This document shows, in pieces, positions 8,704 through 18,480 of a stretch of DNA of 64,000 nucleotides; the stretch's first letter is position 1, and each line of letters begins with the position of its first letter. A program made the translations under genes and the position numbers. This DNA comes from Paracoccaceae bacterium (GTDB lineage Bacteria; Pseudomonadota; Alphaproteobacteria; Rhodobacterales; Rhodobacteraceae), in contig JAHRYM010000001.1 of NCBI GenBank assembly GCA_020622085.1, positions 1,094,312 to 1,158,311 of the forward strand, given 5' to 3'. The notes beneath the pieces were generated by a model. That model was not told the origin of the DNA. It made no database searches and worked only from the letters and a program-made list of their open reading frames with translations.

Positions 8704-9771
8704 ATGGCGTCCACCATGATCCCAGCCGAAAAACTCGACCAGATCCTTCGCCGCTTCGATTTTCTGGAAGCGAAGCTTTCCGCCGGGCCGTCGCCGGACG
8801 AGATCGCCGCCCTGTCGCGCGAATATGCCGACCTGAAGCCGGTCGTGGCCGAGATCGCCGCCTGGCGCCAGGCCGAGGCCGATCTGGCCGAGGCCGAGGC
8901 GATGCTGTCCGACCCGGAAATGCGCGCGCTGGCCGAGGATGAGATCCCGGCGCTGAAAGCGCGCATCCCGGAAATGGAACAGGCGCTGCAAGTGGCGCTG
9001 CTGCCCAAGGACGCCGCCGACGCGCGCCCCGCGATCCTGGAAATCCGTCCCGGCACCGGGGGCGAGGAAGCGGCGCTGTTCGCCGGCGACCTTCTGCGCA
9101 TGTATCAGCGCTTTGCCGAAAGTCAGGGCTGGCGGTTCCAGCTCATGGAGCTGTCGGAAACCGAGCTTGGCGGCGTGAAGGAAGCCGTGGCCCGGATCGT
9201 GGGCGAAGGGGTGTTTGCGCGGCTGAAGTTCGAATCGGGCGTCCACCGCGTGCAGCGCGTGCCCGAAACCGAAGCGGGGGGGCGCATCCATACCTCGGCC
9301 GCGACCGTTGCGGTCCTGCCCGAGGCCGAAGAGGTCGACATCGAGATCCCTGCCACCGACATCCGCATCGACACGATGCGGGCAAGCGGCGCGGGCGGGC
9401 AGCACGTCAACACGACCGATTCGGCGGTGCGGATCACCCACCTGCCGACCGGGATCGTGGTGACGAGCAGCGAGAAGTCCCAGCACCAGAACCGCGCCAA
9501 CGCCATGGCCGTCCTGCGCGCGCGGCTTTACGACATCGAACGCGGCCGCGCCGCCGCCGAACGCGCCGCCAGCCGGAAAAGCCAGGTCGGCAGCGGCGAC
9601 CGCAGCGAACGGATCCGCACCTACAACTTCCCGCAAGGAAGGATGACCGACCACCGGATCAACCTGACGCTTTATTCCCTGTCGCAGATCATGGCGGGCG
9701 ATCTGGGCGCGATCGTCGCGGCGCTGGTCGCGCAGGATCAGGCTGACCGCCTGGCCGAGATGGAGGCATGA
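8704..9771 (+). CDS. prfA: Peptide chain release factor 1
   Basis: RF1 reads UAA and UAG and triggers peptidyl-tRNA hydrolysis. The 355-residue protein contains the universal GGQ loop ([17 protein letters not shown]), the upstream [11 protein letters not shown] strand and the [10 protein letters not shown] segment. The PxT anticodon tripeptide reads PET in [13 protein letters not shown]. The N-terminus [13 protein letters not shown] leaves ATG 8704 or 8716 as start; MIPAEKL is the more usual family beginning. The last four bases (ATGA) overlap prmC, which modifies this protein's GGQ glutamine. Confidence 0.95.
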   Translation: MASTMIPAEKLDQILRRFDFLEAKLSAGPSPDEIAALSREYADLKPVVAEIAAWRQAEADLAEAEAMLSDPEMRALAEDEIPALKARIPEMEQALQVALLPKDAADARPAILEIRPGTGGEEAALFAGDLLRMYQRFAESQGWRFQLMELSETELGGVKEAVARIVGEGVFARLKFESGVHRVQRVPETEAGGRIHTSAATVAVLPEAEEVDIEIPATDIRIDTMRASGAGGQHVNTTDSAVRITHLPTGIVVTSSEKSQHQNRANAMAVLRARLYDIERGRAAAERAASRKSQVGSGDRSERIRTYNFPQGRMTDHRINLTLYSLSQIMAGDLGAIVAALVAQDQADRLAEMEA

Positions 9772-10607
9772 CCCGCGCCGCGGTCGCGCTGCGCGACGCC
9801 ACGCGCCGCCTGAACGAGGCGGGGATAGAGGACGCCCCGCGTGACGCCCGCCGTCTTCTGGCGCATGCGCTGGGCCTGGCCCCCGACCGGCTGACGTTGC
9901 ACCTTCAGGACGAGATGGGGGCCGCCGCCAAGGCAGCCTTCGAGGCTGCCGTGACGGCCCGGCTGGCGCGCCAGCCGGTGGCCCAGATCACCGGCGAGCG
10001 CCTTTTCTGGGGCCGGAGCTTCCGCGTGACCCGCGACACACTCGACCCCCGGCCCGAAACCGAAACCCTGGTGGCCGAGGCGCTGTCGCTGCCCTTCACG
10101 CGCGTTCTTGACCTTGGGACCGGCACTGGCTGCATCCTCCTGAGCCTTTTGGCCGACCGACCGGAGGCAACGGGGCTTGGCGTCGATCTGTCGCCTTCGG
10201 CGCTCGCCGTGGCACGGGCCAACGCGGGCCGCCTGTCGGTTGCGGATCGCGCCGACTTTGCCTTGTCCGACTGGTTCGATGCGGTTTGCGGCCAGTTCGA
10301 TCTGATCGTCTCGAACCCGCCCTATATCGCCGCCGATGAAATGCCCTCACTTTCCCCCGACGTCCGCAACTGGGAACCGGAGCTGGCTCTGACCCCGGGC
10401 GGCGACGGGTTGAATGCCTGCCGCCGCATCACGGCTGGCGTGGGCGCATATCTGGCCCCGGCCGGCCGCCTGATCGTCGAGATCGGGCCAAGCCAGGGCG
10501 CCGCCGTCGCCGCGATGTTCGCCCGTGCCGGCCTGCAGGCTGTGCGCATCCTGCCTGACCTTGATGGCCGCGACCGCTGCGTTGTGGGAACCAACGCGCC
10601 CTCCTGA
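9768..10607 (+). CDS. prmC: Peptide chain release factor N5-glutamine methyltransferase
   Basis: PrmC methylates the glutamine of the GGQ motif in RF1 and RF2, raising termination efficiency. The 279 residues show an N-terminal helical domain, SAM motif I ([16 protein letters not shown]) and the catalytic [10 protein letters not shown] motif that binds the target glutamine. ATGA overlap with prfA makes a translationally coupled writer-substrate pair, the standard arrangement. Confidence 0.96.
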   Translation: MTRAAVALRDATRRLNEAGIEDAPRDARRLLAHALGLAPDRLTLHLQDEMGAAAKAAFEAAVTARLARQPVAQITGERLFWGRSFRVTRDTLDPRPETETLVAEALSLPFTRVLDLGTGTGCILLSLLADRPEATGLGVDLSPSALAVARANAGRLSVADRADFALSDWFDAVCGQFDLIVSNPPYIAADEMPSLSPDVRNWEPELALTPGGDGLNACRRITAGVGAYLAPAGRLIVEIGPSQGAAVAAMFARAGLQAVRILPDLDGRDRCVVGTNAPS

Positions 10608-10863
10608 GCGTTGGCGGGGTCAAGGTGTCGCAGCAAGTCCGCAATCCGGCGGAATTGCGCGGGAAACATGTGCCGTCGCAAAGAATCCACTTGTCAGCGC
10701 GCCGGCCCCGTGATTATTCGCCATCTTGTGACGGGCAGGATTTTTCACGATTGCCCGCATGCCCAGCCACAAGATCCTTGGGATCCGCAAACTGGCCCTC
10801 AGGCCCGATGCGCGCCCCCGGCCGGGTAATCGCAGCCACAGAGCTCGGAAAAACGAAAAACCG

Positions 10864-11823
10864 ATGAGATCGTCAAAGTCCCGTTCGCGCAACAAGTCGA
10901 ACCGCCAGCGTTCGATGGGCAATATCATCAACCGTGTGTTCGACAGTTCGGGCCCGGAAGGCAAGGTGCGCGGCACGCCGCAACAGATCATCGACAAATA
11001 TCTGATGCTGGCGCGTGATGCCCAGCTGGGCAATGATCGCGTGGCCGAGCAGAATTTCCTGCAGCACGCCGAACATTACACGCGCATGCTGGGCGAGGCT
11101 CAGGCGGAACTGCTGCGCGAACAGGCCGAACGCCAGCCCCAGCAGGGCGGCAACGGTGGGCAGGGTGGACAAGGCAGCCAAAGTGGTCAAAGTGGTCAAG
11201 GCGGGCTGGGCGGATCGGCGAGTGAACGCCTGACCCTGCGCGAGCCGTCGCGGCAGGACACACGTGCGCCGGGCGAAGACGAGCCGCAGCCCGATCTTCC
11301 CGCCTTCCTCACCGGTGCTTCGCGTGACGAAGGCTCGAATCTCGTGGATACACCGGAAGCGGCGCAAGGGTCCGAACCTTCGGATCGTCGCACCCGTCGG
11401 GATGATGACCGGCCGGGCCGGGACCGGCAGTTCGAGCGGCAGGGTGACCGCCACGGCGGCGAACGGCGCGACCGCAATGAACGCCGCCCGCGGCCCGACC
11501 GCGACGAGCGCAAGGAGCGCGCGGGCAACGCGCCGGCCTCCTCGGAGGGGGGATCCCCGGACCGGGTGCTCACTGAGCCGCCTGCATCGGCCGAAAGGGC
11601 GCCTCGGCCCCAGCCTCAGAACCAGACGCTGTCGCAATCGCCGGCCCCGGCATCGGACCTGTTCCAGCAGCCCGCCACTGACGCCCATGCGGCGCCCGGG
11701 AAGGAAGGGCCGGCAACCACCGGGCCGCTGCCAGAGGCCGAAGCCAAGCCGGCCCGCGCTCCGCGCAAACCGCGTGCGCCCAAGGCCACGAAACCCGCTG
11801 CGGAAGATCCGGGCGACGCCTGA
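10864..11823 (+). CDS. DUF4167 domain-containing protein
   Basis: A 319-residue protein with a conserved N-terminal DUF4167 domain (about 1-85; SSKSRSRNKSNR, then IINRVFDSSGPEGKVRGTP and QQIIDKYLMLARDAQ) followed by a long, highly charged, probably disordered tail rich in Gln/Gly, then Arg/Asp/Glu, then Pro/Ala/Lys. The domain is typical of alphaproteobacteria; its function is unknown. The Arg-rich head and tail suggest RNA or nucleoprotein binding, which is inference. The start at 10864 begins at the conserved block. It follows prmC after 256 bp. Confidence 0.85.
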   Translation: MRSSKSRSRNKSNRQRSMGNIINRVFDSSGPEGKVRGTPQQIIDKYLMLARDAQLGNDRVAEQNFLQHAEHYTRMLGEAQAELLREQAERQPQQGGNGGQGGQGSQSGQSGQGGLGGSASERLTLREPSRQDTRAPGEDEPQPDLPAFLTGASRDEGSNLVDTPEAAQGSEPSDRRTRRDDDRPGRDRQFERQGDRHGGERRDRNERRPRPDRDERKERAGNAPASSEGGSPDRVLTEPPASAERAPRPQPQNQTLSQSPAPASDLFQQPATDAHAAPGKEGPATTGPLPEAEAKPARAPRKPRAPKATKPAAEDPGDA

Positions 11824-11889
11824 TATCACCTGGCCCCGGGCCGTGGACCTGCATCCAAGGCGCGCGTATGCGAGGCGCGCGCTTCTGCG

Positions 11890-12732
11890 TCAGGCGCCGG
11901 CCACGATCCTTGCCAGCGCGCAGAAATGCTCGATGTCGATTTCCTCGGCCCGTGATGTCGGAGCGATCCCGGCCGCCAGGAGCTTGTCCTCGATCGCCGG
12001 CGCCACGCCCTTCAGGCTTGCGCGCAGCATCTTGCGGCGCTGGTTGAAGCCGGCTGCGACGATGCGGCCCAACACCGCCGGATCGGCGGGAAAGCGCGGT
12101 TCGGGCAGCGCAGTCAGATGCACGACGGCCGAATGGATCTTCGGCGGCGGCGTGAAGGCTTCGGGGGGCAACGTCATCACCACCCGCGCATCGCAGCGCC
12201 ACTGGGCAAGGATCGCCAGACGACCATAGGCCTTCGACCCGGGCTTCGCCACGATCCGCTCGGCCACTTCCTTCTGGAACATCAGCGTGAGGCTTGTCCA
12301 GACCGGCGGCCAGACGGCGGGCGTCAGCCAGCGCACCAGAAGCTCGGTCCCGACGTTGTAGGGCAGGTTGGCCACCACCCTGACGGGCGGCATCAGATGC
12401 GCGAGCGGATCAACCTCCAGTGCATCGCCATTGATCACCTCGAGCCGCCCCGGATAGGCGGCGGCAATTTCGGCCAGCGCGGGCAGGCAGCGCGCGTCCT
12501 TCTCTACCGCCAGCACGCGCCGCGCGCCTTCGGCCAGCAACCCGCGCGTGAGCCCGCCCGGCCCGGGGCCAACCTCCAGCACGTCCGATCCGGCCAGGTC
12601 CCCGGCCGCGCGCGCGATCTTTGCCGTCAGGTTCAGATCCAGGAGGAAGTTCTGCCCAAGCGCCTTCCTGGCCGAAAGACCATGCGTCGCAATCACCTCG
12701 CGCAGCGGGGGCAGGCCGTCGATCGTGCTCAT
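11890..12732 (-). CDS. rsmA: 16S rRNA (adenine1518-N6/adenine1519-N6)-dimethyltransferase
   Basis: RsmA (KsgA) dimethylates two adjacent adenines near the 3' end of 16S rRNA late in 30S assembly. The 280-residue protein shows [10 protein letters not shown] at the N-terminus, SAM motif I ([16 protein letters not shown]), the acidic VEKDARCLP and the catalytic [11 protein letters not shown]. It ends the lptF-lptG-lptD-surA-pdxA-rsmA series; its start is about 100 bp past pdxA, separated by an inverted repeat. An upstream ATG at 12885 would read through that repeat into pdxA and is rejected. Confidence 0.95.
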   Translation of the reverse strand: MSTIDGLPPLREVIATHGLSARKALGQNFLLDLNLTAKIARAAGDLAGSDVLEVGPGPGGLTRGLLAEGARRVLAVEKDARCLPALAEIAAAYPGRLEVINGDALEVDPLAHLMPPVRVVANLPYNVGTELLVRWLTPAVWPPVWTSLTLMFQKEVAERIVAKPGSKAYGRLAILAQWRCDARVVMTLPPEAFTPPPKIHSAVVHLTALPEPRFPADPAVLGRIVAAGFNQRRKMLRASLKGVAPAIEDKLLAAGIAPTSRAEEIDIEHFCALARIVAGA

Positions 12733-12740
12733 GGGTTTCT

Positions 12741-12819
12741 CTTTTGCGGAAAATACTCCCGCCGGAGGCTCCGACGGCAACCACCTGCCGCCTCCGGCGG
12801 GAGTATTTGCGCAAAGAAG
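12741..12819. repeat. Inverted repeat of a dispersed intergenic motif between pdxA and rsmA
   Basis: Two copies of GCCTCCGGCGGGAGTATTT, one at 12790 on the plus strand and one complementary copy at about 12751-12769, face away from a 20-base loop. Each is followed by a GCAAA(G/A) tail. The arms would form a long hairpin in the transcript between pdxA and rsmA. Related single copies occur at 40659 and 24905 and a looser one at 38300. Confidence 0.7.
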
Positions 12820-12829
12820 AACATGGCGG

Positions 12830-13831
12830 TCACGTTCCGATCGCCGCCGACTGCGCGCAGCGGCGGGCCATGCGCAGTGCGGCAATCAGGCTTGAAGGAT
12901 CGGCCATGTCGCGGCCTGCGATGTCGAAGGCGGTGCCATGGTCGGGCGAGGTGCGGATGAACGGCAGGCCCAGCGTCAGGTTGACGCCGCCGGCAAAGTC
13001 GATGGTCTTGATCGGGATCAGCGCCTGGTCGTGATACATGCAGAGCGCGGCATCATAGCGGGCGCGGGCGGCGGCATGGAACATCGTGTCCGCCGACAGA
13101 GGCCCCGAAAGCACGAAGCGTTCGTCACGGAGTGCAGCGATCACGGGGCGGATCACGTCGATTTCCTCGTGCCCCATGGTTCCGCCTTCGCCGGCATGGG
13201 GATTGAGCCCGGCGATCGCCAGCCGTGGCCTGACGATGCCGAAATCGCGTCGAAGCGCCGCATCGGTGATGCGGATGGTGCGTTCCAGAAGATCAGCCGT
13301 CAGGGCCGCTGGAACGTCGGCCAGCGGGATATGGATCGTCACCGGCACGACGCGGAGATCCTCGCAGGCCAGCATCATCACCACATGTTCAACCCCTGCC
13401 AGATGGGCAAGATATTCGGTATGCCCCGGGAAGGCGAAGCCTGCACCATCCTTCAGTGCCTTCTTGTGGATCGGCGCGGTGCAGAGCGCCGCCGCGAGAC
13501 CGCGCCTTACCAGATCGACGCCGCGGGCGATCACCTCGATCACGGACGCCGCGTTTTCCGCGCTGGGTTCGCCCGCCCGTGCCGGGGCGGGGAAGTCGTG
13601 GCGCAGCACCGGCAGGGTGTCGACCGCGACATCGCGGCACTGCTCCGGCCCCTCGATCGCGGCCCAGCGGCTGCCGGGCGGCAGGTGAGCGGGATCGCCG
13701 ATCCAGAAGAAGGGAACATCATGGCCAAGCGCGCGGCGCGCCTTTACCGCCAGTTCCGGCCCGATGCCCGAAGGCTCGCCACAGGTCAGCGCGATTGGCG
13801 GCAGCGGCTCAGGGGCGGCGGATGAGGGCAT
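12830..13831 (-). CDS. pdxA: 4-hydroxythreonine-4-phosphate dehydrogenase
   Basis: PdxA oxidises 4-phosphohydroxy-L-threonine in de novo pyridoxal phosphate synthesis. The roughly 333-residue protein has the N-terminal [19 protein letters not shown] motif, metal ligands in [11 protein letters not shown] and [15 protein letters not shown], and [15 protein letters not shown], all diagnostic of the family. The start at 13831 overlaps the end of surA by about 20 bp; an ATG at 13858 is also possible. Confidence 0.95.
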   Translation of the reverse strand: MPSSAAPEPLPPIALTCGEPSGIGPELAVKARRALGHDVPFFWIGDPAHLPPGSRWAAIEGPEQCRDVAVDTLPVLRHDFPAPARAGEPSAENAASVIEVIARGVDLVRRGLAAALCTAPIHKKALKDGAGFAFPGHTEYLAHLAGVEHVVMMLACEDLRVVPVTIHIPLADVPAALTADLLERTIRITDAALRRDFGIVRPRLAIAGLNPHAGEGGTMGHEEIDVIRPVIAALRDERFVLSGPLSADTMFHAAARARYDAALCMYHDQALIPIKTIDFAGGVNLTLGLPFIRTSPDHGTAFDIAGRDMADPSSLIAALRMARRCAQSAAIGT

Positions 13832-15128
13832 TGGCCTGGAGTTCGGCAAGATAGGCATCGGCCGCGTCGCCGAGCTTGCGGTTCAGAAGTTCGGCCCGCA
13901 CCGTGTCGCGCGAGGGGCCCTTGGCAAAGCCCGCGTCCTCGTTGATGCGCGGCGCCTGCGGATCGGGGGCACTCTTCGGCGCCGGCGCCTCGAGAGCCTG
14001 GATTGCGGTCCGCTTGCACAGCATGAGGAGGACCAGGGCATTGCCGCGCACGATGGCCGTCGATGCCTCGCCTTCGTCGAGCTTGGCCAGTTCGCCGGCA
14101 ACATCCCGCGGCACGTTGCGCAGGGCGGCGGTCTTGCGCTGAAGCTGGTTCGCAGGCAGGCCCCGCGCCGCCGAGTAGAGCATGTCGCAGTTGTCGGCGC
14201 GGCCAAGGATCCGCGCGGCTTCGGTGCGGGCATCAGGGCTGTTGCCGCCGGGAATCAGTAGTTCGGCATAATCGACGGTGATCTGGCCGGGGTCGACCTT
14301 GTCCGTGCCGTCTTTCAGGCCCCGCAGCTGGAAGACCGCGATTCCTTCGGGGATCCGCACCGGCTGGGTGATTTCGCCCGGGCGCATCTGGGTCAGGGGG
14401 CCGCGAACCTCGGGCGGCAGGTTCGTGAGCGGAATCCATCCGATCTGGCCGCCGGCATCACGCGAAGGAGCCGAGGAATACTTGTGCGCAAGCCCCGCAA
14501 ATTCGGCCTGCGACATCCCGCCGGCCGACAGTTCTCGCGCCCGCCGGCTGGCAAGGTGGCCATATTTGCCGGTCATCGGCAGGATGATTTCGGAAACGAG
14601 AACCTGCGGCCCGGCGCCCCGGTTCTCGGTGACCGACAGCGCGCGGTCGATGTCGGCTTCCGAAACCGTGAGTTTATCCGCGTATTTCGCCCGGATCACC
14701 TCGCGCCATACAAGGCCTGCCTCGACGAAGTCGCGGAAGGTCTCGGCCTCGACACCGCCCTGGGCAAGGGCCTCGACGAACTGATCGGCCGTCAGGTTCG
14801 CGCGTGAGGCGAATTCGGTCATGCCGGTCTTGATCTGGTCGGGAGTTGCGCGGATGCCCGTCTGTCGGGCAGCGTCAAGGCGCAGGCGATCCTCGATCAA
14901 TCCCTTCTCGGCCTCGGCCCGCGGGTCGCCCGGGGCACCGAGAAGTTCCATGAAGCGCGCGCGCTGGTCGATCTCGAAGTTCGAGATCGCGCGGTCATTG
15001 ACGTAAAGCGCCGCCGCATAGGCATTGCCCTGCGCAAAGGCCGCGGGCTGCGGCAGGCCGAAGCTCAGCACTGATGCAAGGCACAGGGCCGATAGGCGGG
15101 TCACAAGGCGGGAGGGTCTGATCATCAT
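13809..15128 (-). CDS. surA: Periplasmic peptidylprolyl isomerase/chaperone SurA
   Basis: SurA escorts outer-membrane proteins, notably LptD, across the periplasm. The 439-residue protein has a signal peptide ending near AAFAQG, a SurA N-terminal chaperone domain (VNDRAISNFEIDQRARFMEL) and one parvulin-type isomerase domain (about residues 170-270; YSSAPSRDAGGQIGWIPLTN). Many gammaproteobacterial SurA proteins have two such domains. Placement directly after lptD fits its clients. The stop overlaps the pdxA start. Confidence 0.9.
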   Translation of the reverse strand: MMIRPSRLVTRLSALCLASVLSFGLPQPAAFAQGNAYAAALYVNDRAISNFEIDQRARFMELLGAPGDPRAEAEKGLIEDRLRLDAARQTGIRATPDQIKTGMTEFASRANLTADQFVEALAQGGVEAETFRDFVEAGLVWREVIRAKYADKLTVSEADIDRALSVTENRGAGPQVLVSEIILPMTGKYGHLASRRARELSAGGMSQAEFAGLAHKYSSAPSRDAGGQIGWIPLTNLPPEVRGPLTQMRPGEITQPVRIPEGIAVFQLRGLKDGTDKVDPGQITVDYAELLIPGGNSPDARTEAARILGRADNCDMLYSAARGLPANQLQRKTAALRNVPRDVAGELAKLDEGEASTAIVRGNALVLLMLCKRTAIQALEAPAPKSAPDPQAPRINEDAGFAKGPSRDTVRAELLNRKLGDAADAYLAELQANALIRRP

Positions 15129-15190
15129 CTGTCCGTCTGCTCGTGGTCGTGTCGCACTGGCGGCGGGCCGCCAGCGGGTTTGTCGGCAGC

Positions 15191-17383
15191 CTATCGCGCA
15201 CAGGCCCGGCGATAGCTGCGGCCATCCTTGCCGGTTCCGAAGCCGTTCAACACCACCGACAGATCGAAATCCGTTGTCGGCTGCACACTAGTCGAGGATG
15301 TGAAACGACGCGAGAGGGAAAGATCGAGCGTTACGCATTCGTTGCTGTAGCCCAGCCCGAGGCCCGCGCGCGTTGCGCGTTCGGCGGTGAAGTCGTAGCG
15401 GCCCTCGGCCATGGCCCGCCAGCCGGGTCTGACTTCCCAGCCAGCGTCGAAGGCCAGTTCCGACGTTGCCTCCGGGCGCGACTCGGTCGGGTCGGCCACC
15501 ATCCAGATATAGCTTGCGCCCGCCTGGAGGCGCGGATCGGCATAGGCCACGCGAAGTTCGTTCTTGGTGAATTCGAACCGGTCGTCAAAAAGCGCGCGGT
15601 CGGTCAGCGACAGGCGGTCGCCCCGGGTGATCTGGCTGGCGATGATCCAGTCCGACATCTTGCCCGCAAGGCCGGAGCCGTCGCTGAACTGACCCAGATC
15701 CTCGGTCCGCAGCACCCGGCCGGCCGTGACGCCGAAGGACCAGCCGTCGGGGTCGTAGCGGGTCCAGTTGACGCCGACATTGGCGCGAAAGCCGCGTTCC
15801 ACCGCATCGGCCCCCGGAAAGCGGCTGAGTGAAAACAGGTTGCCCTCATCCAGCTCGACCAGCAGGCTGTCCTCGTTCGGGACGTTCGTGTTGCGGTCGG
15901 GCGCCCAGACCAGTTGCACGATCGGCTCGATGATCTGGGTGGCGCCGCCGGCTTTGCCACTGCGCATCCAGGGCCAGCGCAGTTCGACCGCGGTGACGGG
16001 TGTCACCCGGGTCACACTGCCCGGATAGGCGGCATCCTGCCCGATCGCATAGACATCCGCCGTGGCCGCCAGCAGGCCCGAGACCACAAGCCCGCCTTCG
16101 CCGATCCAGTTGCGGCGCCAGTCGGCACGGGCGGTCAGGCGGGCCATGTCGCGCCCGTCGGCTACTCCGTCGCCGTTTGCGTCGAAGGCCAGCGTCGAGG
16201 CGCGGCGGTGGCTGTGGGTCTGGAGCGTGAACCCGCCCTGTCCGCCAAGGATTTCCGGCCGGAAGCGGCGATGGAAGGTCATATCCGTGATCAGCGTCGG
16301 CAGAACCGAGTTGTCCTCGCCCGTGCGCAGCGAATTGTAGTTTCCAAGGCCCGCGAAGAAGGTCTCGTTGCGCCGCGTCCGCTCGATCCTGAAGCCGCTG
16401 AGCAGGCGGTCCTTGTCGGTGATGCCGTAGTCCAGCAGGTAGGACGGGTCGGACACAAGCTCGATCCCGAAGCTCAGGCGGAAATCGCGTGGCAGGTCGA
16501 AGGTGCCGGTGCCGAACAGATAGCCGCGGGTGCCGTCGGGGCGTATCCGGTCGTGCGAGAGCGATCCGTCGAACTGGATCTCGCCCGTGGCAAAGGCCTG
16601 ACGATAGCGCCCGGCCAGGCTGCGGCCGTCCTTGGTGGTCACATAGGGCGTGAGTGTCAGGTCGCGGCTATCCCCGATGGCGAAGAAATAGGGCATCTTC
16701 AACCCAACCCCCAGCGCCGAGGTCGAGCGGACCGAGGGCACCAGAAAACCTGTCGCACGATCGAGCGTCGGGTCAGGCATCCGCAGGTGCGGGATGTAGA
16801 ACACCGGAACGCCCGCAATTCGGAACTGGGCATTGTCGAAGTAGAGCTGGCGCTCCTGCTGGTCATGGACGACGCGCCGGGCGCGGATTTCCCAAAGCGG
16901 CGTCGGGTTGCCGGCGCAGACCTGGCAGCTTGAGGCAACAACCCTCGACATGCGCGTGAAGCGGCCCGAGACCCGCGCCAGTTCGTTCGCCGCGATCTGG
17001 AGCTGGCCATCCAGCACCACGCGGGCCGATTGCAGCACGCCCTCGCGCAGGTCGCTCGACAAAAGCGCGCTGTCGGCGATCATCGTCGATCCCGAGGCAT
17101 CGGTCAGCGTGATCGGGCCTTCGATGTCAAGCCGGTCGGTTTTCTGGTCATAGACCATCCGCGCGGCCCGCAGGCGCGCCCCCTTGTAAAGGGCCTCGAC
17201 CGTGCCTTCGGCAACCAGCCTGTCGTTGCCGCTGATATAGATGCGGTCGGCGACAAGGGTCGCGCGGTCTTGTGCCAGGCCCGGCGTCGTGCAGGCCAGC
17301 ATCAGGACAAGCGCCATCGCCATCGCCCGGCCCCTTCCGGCGCGGGTTTCCTTGGGCGAGGGGGCGGGGTGCCGGCGAAACAT
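15191..17383 (-). CDS. lptD: LPS-assembly outer membrane protein LptD
   Basis: LptD, with the lipoprotein LptE, inserts lipopolysaccharide into the outer leaflet of the outer membrane. The 730-residue protein has a signal peptide ending near GLAQD, an OstA/LptA-like beta-jellyroll (about 40-160) and a large C-terminal beta-barrel ending in alternating strands. The pair in SSCQVCAGNP and cysteines near the C-terminus (NECVTLDL, RRACAR) are candidates for the structural disulfides known in LptD. The start overlaps the lptG stop (ATGA), showing coupling. Confidence 0.93.
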   Translation of the reverse strand: MFRRHPAPSPKETRAGRGRAMAMALVLMLACTTPGLAQDRATLVADRIYISGNDRLVAEGTVEALYKGARLRAARMVYDQKTDRLDIEGPITLTDASGSTMIADSALLSSDLREGVLQSARVVLDGQLQIAANELARVSGRFTRMSRVVASSCQVCAGNPTPLWEIRARRVVHDQQERQLYFDNAQFRIAGVPVFYIPHLRMPDPTLDRATGFLVPSVRSTSALGVGLKMPYFFAIGDSRDLTLTPYVTTKDGRSLAGRYRQAFATGEIQFDGSLSHDRIRPDGTRGYLFGTGTFDLPRDFRLSFGIELVSDPSYLLDYGITDKDRLLSGFRIERTRRNETFFAGLGNYNSLRTGEDNSVLPTLITDMTFHRRFRPEILGGQGGFTLQTHSHRRASTLAFDANGDGVADGRDMARLTARADWRRNWIGEGGLVVSGLLAATADVYAIGQDAAYPGSVTRVTPVTAVELRWPWMRSGKAGGATQIIEPIVQLVWAPDRNTNVPNEDSLLVELDEGNLFSLSRFPGADAVERGFRANVGVNWTRYDPDGWSFGVTAGRVLRTEDLGQFSDGSGLAGKMSDWIIASQITRGDRLSLTDRALFDDRFEFTKNELRVAYADPRLQAGASYIWMVADPTESRPEATSELAFDAGWEVRPGWRAMAEGRYDFTAERATRAGLGLGYSNECVTLDLSLSRRFTSSTSVQPTTDFDLSVVLNGFGTGKDGRSYRRACAR

Positions 17384-18480
17384 CAGCCGTCCTCCAGATG
17401 CAAGAGCAGGCTCAGCGCCAGCAAGGTGGCCGCGACCGGCGGGATCCAGGCGGCCATCGCCACCGGGATCTGCCCGTTTTCGCCCAGCACCAGCGCGAAG
17501 TTTCGCAGGAAGAAGATCGCAAAGCCAGAGGCCATGGCCATGAGCACCATCAACCCGGTGCCACCCGACCGGGCATGACGCATGGTAAAGCCCGCGCCGA
17601 TCAGCACCATGGCCGCCAGCAGAAGTGGCAGCGCCAGTTCGGTCTGGAACCAGACACTATGCTTGCGCGCGGAAAACCCGGCCCGCTCCAGATCGGCGAT
17701 GAAGCCCGGCAACTGCCAGATCGAGATCGACGAGGGCGTGCCGAAACCGGCGCGGATCCGGTCCGGGGTCAGGTCGGAAGGAAGCGTGAGCCGGTCGGCG
17801 GTCGTGGCGTCAAGTTCGGCATTGCGGCCCGGATCGAAGTGCCAGTCCTTGGCCGTGCTCAAAAGCCAGGCGCCCCGGGCCAGTTCCGCCCGCGCCGCCT
17901 CGATCCGGCGGGTCGGTCCCTGCGCGCCGGCGAAGGTCAGGAAGGTCACCTCATGCAGCACCGTGCCGTCGGGGTTGGCGCTTGTCGCGTGGATCACGGT
18001 CTGGCCGTCCGCGCCGCCCTGCCGCAGCCAGAGCCCTTCGCGCGTGACGGAAAGGACGCTGCCATCGCCGCGGCGGAAACGGTCGGCCTGCGCCTCGTAG
18101 CGTTTTGACGTGGCCGCGACCAGCGGGTTGAACACCGCCACCGCCAGCGCACCGATCAGGATTGTCGCCGTGACCGGCGCCACCAGGGTGCGCAGGGCCG
18201 AACGGCCGGCGGCACGGATCACCACCAGTTCGGATGTGCGCGCAAGGCCCAGAAACAGCGCGACCGAGGCGAGAATCGCGATCAGCGGCAGGATGCGGTA
18301 GACCGACTGCGGCGTATTGAGAAGCGACAGCCCCATCGCCTGCGACAGCGTGATCTGGGCCGCGGAAAAGCGCCGGATCTGTTCCAGAAGGTCGATCAGG
18401 AACATCAGCGCAAAGAAGATCGAAAAGACCAGGGCAAAGGCCAAGGCGAAGCGGCGGGCGACATATAGCGAAAGCGTCAT
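17383..18480 (-). CDS. lptG: LPS export ABC transporter permease LptG
   Basis: LptG is one of two permeases of the LptB2FG complex that extracts LPS from the inner membrane. The 365-residue protein shows the YjgP/YjgQ fold: an N-terminal TM pair (FALAFALVFSIFFALMFLID), the cytoplasmic coupling region SELVVIRAAGRSALR, a periplasmic beta-jellyroll (about 130-260) and three C-terminal helices. It overlaps both lptF (upstream) and lptD (downstream) by four bases. Confidence 0.93.
   Translation of the reverse strand: MTLSLYVARRFALAFALVFSIFFALMFLIDLLEQIRRFSAAQITLSQAMGLSLLNTPQSVYRILPLIAILASVALFLGLARTSELVVIRAAGRSALRTLVAPVTATILIGALAVAVFNPLVAATSKRYEAQADRFRRGDGSVLSVTREGLWLRQGGADGQTVIHATSANPDGTVLHEVTFLTFAGAQGPTRRIEAARAELARGAWLLSTAKDWHFDPGRNAELDATTADRLTLPSDLTPDRIRAGFGTPSSISIWQLPGFIADLERAGFSARKHSVWFQTELALPLLLAAMVLIGAGFTMRHARSGGTGLMVLMAMASGFAIFFLRNFALVLGENGQIPVAMAAWIPPVAATLLALSLLLHLEDG

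Noticed and set aside
8704..9771. RF1 anticodon tripeptide PET instead of PVT or PAT as altered stop-codon reading
   Set aside because: The middle position of the RF1 PxT motif is variable; all genes here end normally with TGA, TAA or TAG.
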